In this document: positions 34,400 through 41,149 of the stretch, one piece after another
Layout: every line of letters begins with the position of its first letter
Position numbering within the stretch: position 1 is the first letter of the stretch
From: an uncultured Blautia sp.
Lineage (GTDB): Bacteria; Bacillota; Clostridia; Lachnospirales; Lachnospiraceae
Assembly (NCBI GenBank): GCA_900542045.1
Contig: UQMI01000030.1
Location: 1-43,260, forward strand
Direction of reading: 5' to 3'
DNA: 43,260 bases
Program-made: the position numbers and the translations under genes
Notes under the pieces: generated by a model
The model's database searches: none
The model's input: the letters and a program-made list of their open reading frames with translations, nothing else
Told to the model about the DNA's origin: nothing

Positions 34400-36630
34400 G
34401 GCCTCACCCCTTCTCTCTTTCCCATACCGGCAGTTATGGGAGTGACTTCAAACAGAGAAGGAAGCACCACCAAAGCCCCAAATGTTCCTACGATCATAGT
34501 GACACAGATAAATACTCGAAGCGGTGTAAACGGCAGACAGCTTTTCAGCACTGCAGTCATAGAAATCAGAATCAGCAGCAGATACATTACCGTTCGCGTC
34601 TCTTCCAAAGAGAATGGCAATAGAAAACTAAACAATCCAATCATCACTGTAACCGCCGCTCCAAAAGGAGCTGCGTGAGAAAGAGCCGTCGACAGGAACT
34701 TACCTCTGACAGGCCTGATATCTGCCTCAAATATGGTCAAAAACGATGGATAAGCTTCTATACAGGCATCTACCAACGTAATCTGTATAGGAATAAAAGG
34801 AAAACTCTGGTTGGTGATCAAACAGAAGAGAGACACCAGCACCGAATAAATCGTCTTGATAAAAAATACCTGTGCTGTTCTTGTCACATTGTGAATGACT
34901 TTTCTCCCCTCCATGACCACCTGGGGCAGATTGGTAAAGTCTGAATTCAGAAGAACTATCTGTGAGATCTGGCGGCTGGCATCACTGCCGTCTGCCACGG
35001 CAATGGAACAGTCTGCCTCTCTGAGTGCCAGAAGATCATTCACGCCGTCTCCTGTCATCGCCACCTGATGTCCCTGCCGTTTCAAAGCTTTGACAAGTTC
35101 CTGTTTCTGCTTCGGCGTTACCCTGGCGAATACGGCATATTCTTCACAGATTCTGTCATAATCCACCTCTCCCGGGAGGACAGAAAGATCAATGGCCTTT
35201 TCCCATTCTTCCAGTCCCGCCCGCCTGGCTATCTGGGAAACCGTGGTGATATGATCTCCGGAGATCATTTTTACCTGCACCCCTTCTCTGCGGAAAAACT
35301 TCAATGTTTCTCTGGCATGAGGCCGTATGGTATCCTCCAGGATTACTGTATAAAGAGGTCTTATATTTTCAGGCAGTGTCCAGTGATCTTCCCATACTCT
35401 GCCCAGATAACCGATAACAATTGCCCTGCGGCCCTTTTTCAGTTCCCTTTCCAGATTCTCCGGCAGCTCTTCCATCAGCTTTTCCGGTGCTCCCACAAAG
35501 ATCGTCCCGGCACCGCCGAAACTCACGCTGCCCCACTTTCTTTTTGAAGAAAAAGGAATCTGATACACAGACGGATAGATGGGCTCTGAGGCAAATGCTT
35601 CTTTCAGGGCCAGAAAGGTGGCATTCCTGTCTCTGCATGCTGCCATATAAGATTCTACCAGCCGGTCCACCTCTCCCCTGGGAAGATCCGTCATTGGAAT
35701 TACAGAATGCACTTTCAGATTACCATCTGTAATTGTCCCTGTTTTATCCAGACACAGGGTATCCACATGGGCCAGTGTCTCCAGGGAGTAGATATTCTGC
35801 ACCAGAATCTTCATTTTCGCCAGGCGGATCACTCCCGCCGCCAGCGATACAGAAATCAGCAGCACCAGTCCTTTGGGCAGTATTCCCAACAGTGCCGCCG
35901 CTGATGACACCACCGCTTCATTGACAGGTGTCTGCCGGAGAAAAAACGCCTCCAGAAATAACAGAATTCCCAAAGGAAGGATCAGATAGCTTGTAAAATG
36001 TGTCACTTTCCGCATGGATTCCACAAGTTCCGACTGCACCCTTTTTTCTTTTTTCACTTCGTTGACAAGCTGGGAAGCATAATTTTCTTTTCCCACATGG
36101 ATGACTCTGGCAAAAGCCTTTCCCGCAATTACAGAGCTTCCGGAAAGCAGGCGGCCGCCTGCTTCTTTTACAACTCCATCGCTCTCTCCTGTGAGCAGGG
36201 ATTCATTGACTTCCAGCATTCCCTCCACCACGATGGCGTCATTGCATATCTGATTTCCACTTTCCAGAACCAGCAGATCATCTTTTACCACTTCCTCCAG
36301 TCGGATCCGCTGTTCCTTTCCATCCCGTTTCACACAGATTTCCGGACGGTTCAGAATCGACAGTTCGTCTACCAGTTTTTTTGCCTTCCATTCCTGCACG
36401 ATCCCGATGAGAATATTCAAAATAATGATTCCGATAAACAACATATTGGAATACGCCCCTACAGCAAAGAGGAGTGCTGCTATCAGGAAATTCAGGAAAT
36501 TAAACAATGTAAATACATTTTCCCGGACGATCTGTCCTCTGCTCTTCGTCACGGGTTCCATTCCGTGTTCGCCTTCGCCCCGTTCCCGGCGCTCCTTTAC
36601 TTCACGATCCGATAAACCAGTTAATTCCAT
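34390..36630 (-). CDS. Cation-transporting P-type ATPase (P2/CtpE-like)
   Basis: A 746-residue membrane ion pump. TGES at 147-150 is the dephosphorylation loop and DKTGTITDG (Asp295) the phosphorylation site. MISGDH and TGDGVNDLLALREADCSIAVADGSDA complete the HAD core. About ten membrane helices are visible. In helix M4, where related pumps have the cation ligand PEGL, this protein reads LPKGLVLL (Lys253), a change that should alter ion selectivity. No N-terminal metal-binding domain is present. AGGAGG precedes the ATG, next to a hairpin in the leader. Its end overlaps the kinase start, making a pump plus two-component operon. The ion is unknown. Confidence 0.9.
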   Translation of the reverse strand: MELTGLSDREVKERRERGEGEHGMEPVTKSRGQIVRENVFTLFNFLNFLIAALLFAVGAYSNMLFIGIIILNILIGIVQEWKAKKLVDELSILNRPEICVKRDGKEQRIRLEEVVKDDLLVLESGNQICNDAIVVEGMLEVNESLLTGESDGVVKEAGGRLLSGSSVIAGKAFARVIHVGKENYASQLVNEVKKEKRVQSELVESMRKVTHFTSYLILPLGILLFLEAFFLRQTPVNEAVVSSAAALLGILPKGLVLLISVSLAAGVIRLAKMKILVQNIYSLETLAHVDTLCLDKTGTITDGNLKVHSVIPMTDLPRGEVDRLVESYMAACRDRNATFLALKEAFASEPIYPSVYQIPFSSKRKWGSVSFGGAGTIFVGAPEKLMEELPENLERELKKGRRAIVIGYLGRVWEDHWTLPENIRPLYTVILEDTIRPHARETLKFFRREGVQVKMISGDHITTVSQIARRAGLEEWEKAIDLSVLPGEVDYDRICEEYAVFARVTPKQKQELVKALKRQGHQVAMTGDGVNDLLALREADCSIAVADGSDASRQISQIVLLNSDFTNLPQVVMEGRKVIHNVTRTAQVFFIKTIYSVLVSLFCLITNQSFPFIPIQITLVDACIEAYPSFLTIFEADIRPVRGKFLSTALSHAAPFGAAVTVMIGLFSFLLPFSLEETRTVMYLLLILISMTAVLKSCLPFTPLRVFICVTMIVGTFGALVVLPSLFEVTPITAGMGKREGVRPCL

Positions 36631-36646
36631 TTTTATTTGCGCCTCC

Positions 36647-36676
36647 TGTTACTCTTTTCTGTCCCAAAGAGTAACA
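36647..36676 (-). promoter_or_regulatory. Hairpin abutting the ribosome site of the P-type ATPase
   Basis: On the minus strand TGTTACTCTTT pairs with AAAGAGTAACA (11 base pairs, eight-base loop). The stem is followed at once by the GGAGG site. It could be an operator for the response regulator or an RNA element controlling translation. Confidence 0.55.
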
Positions 36677-36714
36677 GGCTGCACTAAAGATTTCTCTGGA
36701 ATTTGTTAAACATT

Positions 36715-38067
36715 TTATAAACTCTGACTTTTCCGGCACCTCCCCGCTTCTGTTTCTTTCCAGAATACCCGCACAATATACAGCAATAACAGAAGAATCC
36801 AGGAAAAGCCCTCTGCATATGCGATTACCATATTGTCAAAGAAGGAAACCAGCAGATAAGAGGCCGCGATCCGAAACACCAGCGAAGCGATCCCGGCCAG
36901 GCTGGAATACACCACATCCCCCATGCCTTCCAGATAACTGCGGACCGCGGTAGCAAGTCCGAAGACCAGATAGAACGCAGCGATCCGCTGAAAAAAACGA
37001 TTTCCTATTTCCACGGCTTCCGGTCCGGCTCCAAACAGCGCGATCAGCCGGCCTCCCATGGGAATCACCAGACCCGTCAGCACCAGACAGACCACAGTCA
37101 TCACTCCAGTCCCTGCCGCCAGGATCTTTTTTCCCTGTTTTCTCTGGCCGGAGCCATATTTCTGCGCAACAAGGGTGGAAATTCCCGAGCCCAGGTTCAG
37201 GATCGGAAGCATTACGATGGTGTCGATCCGGTACGCCGTTGTCACAGCCGCCACTGTCTGGGTTCCGAATCCATTCATAAAATTCTGCAGGATCAGGCTG
37301 CCCACCGAACTTACACTGGACTGCAGCATGGGCGGGATCCCGAACCGGCATCCCAGAACAAGGGCTTCTTTCTCCACAGGCTTTCGAAACAGAGAAAACC
37401 GGAGGATCGGATATTTCCGGATACTGTATCCCACCAGAAAAGCGGTCATTGCCGCCTGGGAGATTACCGTTGCCGCCGCGGCTCCCGCCACATGGAACCG
37501 CAGGAATGCCACAAACACAATATCCAGCACCACATTGGTAACCGAAGATACCAGCACTGCATAAAAAGGCGCTTTGCTGTCGCCAATCCCCCGAAGGGCA
37601 ACGGAATACACATTATAGACTGCCAGAAAAGGAACGCCTGCCAGAACAATCCGCAGATAGGACCCGGCCAGCCGGATCGTATCCGACGTGGTATGCAGCA
37701 ATTCCAGCAGAGGAATGGTCAGCACCATCCCCGCCCCTGCCAGAAGCAGAAAAATCCCTCCCAGCAAAACCGAAAACGTGGACAAGATCTTTGCGATCGA
37801 CGACTGCTCTCCGCTTCCGGACTTCTGGGCAAATAAAATAGCAAGTCCCAGGGTAAAACCGGTAACAGCCGTCACATAAAAATTGATCAGCGTCGTGGTG
37901 GACCCCACTGCCGCCAGCGCCAGTTCTCCTTCCACATTCCCCACAATAAAGGCATCTGCCCAGTTATAGAGCTGCTGCAGGATCCCGCTGAAGATCAACG
38001 GCAGACTGAACCGGATCAGGGTATATGCGATATTTCGGAATTCATGGCCTTTCTGTTTCTTTGTCAT
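36715..38067 (-). CDS. MATE-family exporter
   Basis: A second MATE transporter of 450 residues with about twelve membrane helices. The N-terminal half has LIRFSLPLIFSGILQQLYNWADAFIVG and the loop ALRGIGDSKAPFYAVL; the second half starts near LGCRFGIPPMLQSSVSS. It is only distantly like the MATE protein at 20496-21839. GAAGGAG precedes the ATG. It ends 84 bases before the ATPase gene on the same strand, so it may share that transcript, though the leader hairpin suggests separate control. Substrate unknown. Confidence 0.92.
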   Translation of the reverse strand: MTKKQKGHEFRNIAYTLIRFSLPLIFSGILQQLYNWADAFIVGNVEGELALAAVGSTTTLINFYVTAVTGFTLGLAILFAQKSGSGEQSSIAKILSTFSVLLGGIFLLLAGAGMVLTIPLLELLHTTSDTIRLAGSYLRIVLAGVPFLAVYNVYSVALRGIGDSKAPFYAVLVSSVTNVVLDIVFVAFLRFHVAGAAAATVISQAAMTAFLVGYSIRKYPILRFSLFRKPVEKEALVLGCRFGIPPMLQSSVSSVGSLILQNFMNGFGTQTVAAVTTAYRIDTIVMLPILNLGSGISTLVAQKYGSGQRKQGKKILAAGTGVMTVVCLVLTGLVIPMGGRLIALFGAGPEAVEIGNRFFQRIAAFYLVFGLATAVRSYLEGMGDVVYSSLAGIASLVFRIAASYLLVSFFDNMVIAYAEGFSWILLLLLYIVRVFWKETEAGRCRKSQSL

Positions 38068-38113
38068 ACGTTCTTTTCTCCTTCATGGGGCTCTTATTCT
38101 CTGCTATTTTATA

Positions 38114-38153
38114 ACAAAAAAAAACCGTATACAAGTTTCAGCCTTGTATACGG
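38114..38153 (-). terminator. Terminator of the SDR-PanB-like operon
   Basis: CCGTATACAAG (38125-38135) pairs with CTTGTATACGG (38143-38153). On the minus strand nine T follow. Confidence 0.92.
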
Positions 38154-38225
38154 TAAATACCCGCGCCGTTTTATCCGGTGCTGTTCATACAGCAGAGATC
38201 TGTCCATTTTTCAGGGGACTCTCTG

Positions 38226-39095
38226 TCAGAATTTTTCCAGTGCATCCATGAATTTTTCCAGTTCCGCTTCCTCCATGTGATATCCATGCTTATCCTCCGG
38301 ATAGGCACCGCTGCGCACATCCTCTGCCCAGTCTGCATATGCTTCCACTGCAAAGGGGAAGAATTCGCCATACACTTTTGCATGGGAGGCCAGCTTCGGC
38401 ATCATATTAAATGTATCGAAATCCACCATCTCACAGCCGTCTGCCGCACCGCCTGCCGCAATGGAGATCACCGGCACACGAAGCTTCTTTGCAATAGCGT
38501 TGGTCACTTCAATGGGAGTCAGCTCAATCGTCATGGCCAGCATACCATTCTCCTGGTATTCGTACGCCATCTTAAAGACTTCCATGGCGCTCTCCGCAGT
38601 TTTTCCAATTCTCTTATAGCCGCCCTGCTTGCCAGTCTGCCATCCGGACAAAGCGCCCACGTGACCAAATACCGGAAGGTAATTATCAGACATATATTTC
38701 AGTGTTTCATTGGTGATGCCCATGGGCAGCAGAGAATCCGCACCACAGTTCATGTACATGGCGCCATTGGCCACTGCCGCTTCTTTAGACGCGTAAGTCG
38801 GGGTCTGCATATAGAAATTGATATGGATATTTTTCGCTGCTTCGCGCACACATTTGATCCAGAAAGGCGCGATCTGGATCTGCATTTCCGGGTCTTTTCC
38901 GTCTCCGGGTACAGTCAGACGGCAGATATCGCAGCCGGCCATTTCCGCAGCCATTGTCCAGAACTGGTCTCTGGGGCCTGGACACATCTGCACCAGTTTG
39001 GTTCCTTCATCCTTACATTTCTGAAGATAGGCGATGGTTTTCCGTCCTTTAAATACTCTCGAAGTGTGCACTTCTTTCTTGATATCTTCTGACAT
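38226..39095 (-). CDS. PanB-like (ketopantoate hydroxymethyltransferase-related) barrel with altered active site
   Basis: A 289-residue protein of the PanB/PEP-mutase barrel superfamily. The resemblance to PanB is clear in the second half: PVFGHVGALSGWQTGKQGGYKRIGK matches the PanB GHLGLTPQ...GGYKVQGR region, MTIELTP keeps the catalytic glutamate (Glu191), and SGAYPEDKHGYH matches the PanB end. The first half differs. PanB LLLADLPF, with metal ligand Asp84, aligns to INFYMQTPT (Gln97); the Lys114 motif VKIEGG becomes LLPMGI; and LVGDSLG, with Asp45, has no clear counterpart, though Asp65 nearby cannot be excluded. It is therefore probably not a pantothenate enzyme. The start at 39095 has GAGGAGGT upstream. 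It is the last gene of a four-gene operon. Confidence 0.75.
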   Translation of the reverse strand: MSEDIKKEVHTSRVFKGRKTIAYLQKCKDEGTKLVQMCPGPRDQFWTMAAEMAGCDICRLTVPGDGKDPEMQIQIAPFWIKCVREAAKNIHINFYMQTPTYASKEAAVANGAMYMNCGADSLLPMGITNETLKYMSDNYLPVFGHVGALSGWQTGKQGGYKRIGKTAESAMEVFKMAYEYQENGMLAMTIELTPIEVTNAIAKKLRVPVISIAAGGAADGCEMVDFDTFNMMPKLASHAKVYGEFFPFAVEAYADWAEDVRSGAYPEDKHGYHMEEAELEKFMDALEKF

Positions 39096-39149
39096 AAATA
39101 ATACCTCCTCTATTTTCTGCATCCGCAGTTTTTTCGCAGTTTCCTCTTT

Positions 39150-39689
39150 TCAACTCTCTCCTGCCGGTTCCGGCGCAGGATCCGGATCCTTTCTGTTCAC
39201 AGCATACTTTTCCCGAATCTGGTACAGGACGTTCATTGCCTTCTTTTCCAGCAGATCCCTTCTGAGCATCCCGCAGCCTTCCCCCAAAAAGCTCTTTACA
39301 ATATCCAGAGAAAGGTTCTGCCTTTCGGCCAGGGCCTCAGCCTCTCTCTCCAGTTCTTCCGGGCTTACCTCCAGGTTTTCCTCCCGGATCACGGTCTGGA
39401 TGATCTGCTGTCTTTTCAGTTCTCTGACAGCCTCCTTCCAGAACCTCTGCTGCAGTTCCTCTTCGGTTTCCCGCAGGGCATCGTAAGAGATTCCGGAAGC
39501 CATGCTTTCATACCGGAGCCGATGCCGGTATTCCAGCAGCATTGCAGCGGCTTCTTCCTGTATTTTCTCCTGGGGAACCATAATCTCATTGTGCGCAATG
39601 ATATGATCGATCACAGCTTCTTCCCATTGCTCCCGGTTTTCCCCGGCAGAAGGCTGCTGCCTTGCCGGAACAGCAGTATCTTCACCCAT
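39150..39689 (-). CDS. Stand-alone trigger-factor C-terminal (chaperone) domain
   Basis: A 179-residue soluble helical protein resembling the C-terminal substrate-binding domain of trigger factor. VIDHIIAHNEIMVPQEKIQEEAAAMLLEYRHRLRYESM is the start of that domain (landmarks IMVPQEKIQEEAAAML and YRHRLRYESM). SYDALRETEEELQQRFWKEAVREL and NLEVSPEELEREAEALAE continue it. The ribosome-binding and prolyl-isomerase domains of trigger factor are absent, so this is not the housekeeping protein. The tail is rich in Pro and Asp. Start is the ATG at 39689 or the GTG just before it; a GAGGA site fits either. It begins 12-15 bases after the 71-aa gene and 55 bases before the PanB-like gene. Confidence 0.7.
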   Translation of the reverse strand: MGEDTAVPARQQPSAGENREQWEEAVIDHIIAHNEIMVPQEKIQEEAAAMLLEYRHRLRYESMASGISYDALRETEEELQQRFWKEAVRELKRQQIIQTVIREENLEVSPEELEREAEALAERQNLSLDIVKSFLGEGCGMLRRDLLEKKAMNVLYQIREKYAVNRKDPDPAPEPAGES

Positions 39690-39704
39690 CACAGCCCCGT
39701 CCTC

Positions 39705-39920
39705 TTACGCATCCAGCGCGTCCAGCTGTTCAATGATATCCTTCTGCGCTTCTTCCGGAATACTTACCTGGGGAAATTTCAGAAGTGTACTCATCCGCAT
39801 TCCCATACAGGGTCCCAGCATGGGATTTTCCTTCAAACCGGGCACATATTTTTCAATGATCGCAACTGCCCGTTCATCTTCCAATACATCTCTCAATTTG
39901 CTTTTTGAATTAATTGCCAT
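39705..39920 (-). CDS. 71-aa helical protein
   Basis: A small soluble protein, MAINSKSKLRDVLEDERAVA and on through IIEKYVPGLKENPML, then MRMSTLLKFPQVSIPEEA and a final helix. The pattern (L-x-x-L/V-L-x-D...A-x-x-I-I-E-K-Y-x-P-G-L...N-P-M) is a compact helical domain that I have seen described as a C-terminal appendage of some larger enzymes; here it is a separate protein. No catalytic residues are evident. AAAGGAGGC lies six bases before the ATG at 39920. It starts 69 bases after the SDR and ends 12-15 bases before the trigger-factor-like gene. It may be a stabilising or docking subunit of one of the enzymes. Confidence 0.65.
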   Translation of the reverse strand: MAINSKSKLRDVLEDERAVAIIEKYVPGLKENPMLGPCMGMRMSTLLKFPQVSIPEEAQKDIIEQLDALDA

Positions 39921-39988
39921 AAGACTGCCTCCTTTTCGTTTTTCCTGCTGTTTCCGCAAACAGCTTCATACCCTTTCTTCAAAGATTG

Positions 39989-40921
39989 TTATTCCTCCGG
40001 CGAAGCTTCTCCTGCCGGTCCCGGAATTCCTCCATCCATGGTATAACTCCACGGTTTTTCCTGGAAGGAAAATTCACTGCCGCCGCATATATCGATGACC
40101 TGTCCATACATAAAATCTGATACACTGGTACACAGGGCGGCGATCATCAGCGCCACTTCATCCGGTGTGGAACATACGGGAGTCAGATGTCCGTTTTCCG
40201 TTACCACATCGCTCCATTCCTGCCCGTAAAGAGCAGCAGGACCTGCCAGATTGTCCAGGGCGCCAGGCGTAAGCATACCGCCCGGGGCCACGCAGTTTAC
40301 ATTGATGCCGTACTGCTTCATTTCCCTTGCGATCCCCTTTGTCATACCCACCACGCCGCCTTTCGCGGCATTGTAGGCAGTCATCATGGCGACCTTCGGC
40401 TGATCATCACCGCGGTAGGCAACAGAAGAGATCGTTACGATCTTGCCGCCCCTGCCTCCCCGGATCATACTTCTTGCAGCGGCCTGCACTGTAAAATACT
40501 GCCCCACCAGATCCACGTTCAGACACTTCATCAGCTCTTCCTGCTTCATATCCACAAATGCTCTGGCGCTCCAGGTGGCAGCCACCGGAACCACAATATC
40601 CACAGTACCGTACGTTTTCTCTGCAAAATCCACCAGGGCATAGCAATCTTCCACTTTGGAAACATCTGTCCGGCAGAAAGAGACCTCATATCCTTTCTCC
40701 TGCATCACTTCCACAGTAAGCTTTCCCCATTCTTCGCTGCGGCCTGCACATACCACCTTCGCACCCATTTCCGCCAGCCGGTGAATCACATGAAGCGCCA
40801 GTCCCACCGTGCCGGTCACCACAGCTACTTTACCGGACAGATCATAGACATCTTTCAGCGGTTTCACGTCGTCCAGCTGATCTGCAGACAGATAAAACAA
40901 AGACTCCTTATCCAGTGCCAT
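39989..40921 (-). CDS. Short-chain dehydrogenase/reductase
   Basis: A 310-residue SDR oxidoreductase, longer than usual because of a 30-residue N-terminal arm (LDKESLFYLSADQLDDVKPL) and a tail ending PWSYTMDGGIPGPAGEASPEE. The catalytic set Asn135 (CLNVDL), Ser166 (ISSVAY), Tyr183 and Lys187 (AYNAAKGG) is intact. The nucleotide loop reads TGTVGLAL, one residue short of TGxxxGxG and with its last glycine lost, more like the GxxxxxSIA loop of FabI-type members. The usual NNAG strand is VPVAAT. The C-terminal GQVIDICGGSEF is standard. The start at 40921 follows GGGAGGAGGG. It opens the operon and faces the GroEL paralogue. Substrate unknown. Confidence 0.88.
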   Translation of the reverse strand: MALDKESLFYLSADQLDDVKPLKDVYDLSGKVAVVTGTVGLALHVIHRLAEMGAKVVCAGRSEEWGKLTVEVMQEKGYEVSFCRTDVSKVEDCYALVDFAEKTYGTVDIVVPVAATWSARAFVDMKQEELMKCLNVDLVGQYFTVQAAARSMIRGGRGGKIVTISSVAYRGDDQPKVAMMTAYNAAKGGVVGMTKGIAREMKQYGINVNCVAPGGMLTPGALDNLAGPAALYGQEWSDVVTENGHLTPVCSTPDEVALMIAALCTSVSDFMYGQVIDICGGSEFSFQEKPWSYTMDGGIPGPAGEASPEE

Positions 40922-41149
40922 AATGTCCCTCCTCCCTTTTGTCAATAATCTCCTGTTTTTTTCTGTTTTCGTCTGTTCTTTTATCTGTTTTGATTATATA
41001 TTTTCTTCGTTTTTTCTGATATCGGCAAAAATACGTATAAAAAATACTCATTTTTACCCATATTCGCAGTGCAATTTTGCATGTTATAATAGTCAAAGGG
41101 AGTTTTGTTTTATATAGAAAAAAATTGAAAGAAATAAGAAGGAATCATT
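40922..41149. other. Divergent AT-rich promoter region
   Basis: About 230 bases between the SDR operon and the GroEL paralogue, clearly AT-rich compared with the flanking genes. Minus-strand -10-like TATAAT occurs in AAAATATATAATCAAAAC but no matching -35 was found. No CIRCE element (TTAGCACTC-N9-GAGTGCTAA) is present, so the GroEL paralogue is not under HrcA. Confidence 0.6.
41063..41090 (+). promoter_or_regulatory. Promoter of the GroEL paralogue
   Basis: TTCGCA, a 16-base spacer and an extended -10 element TGTTATAAT, about 60 bases before the ATG. Confidence 0.5.

Noticed and set aside
40922..41149. CIRCE/HrcA element for the GroEL paralogue
   Set aside because: No TTAGCACTC-N9-GAGTGCTAA or close variant is present.
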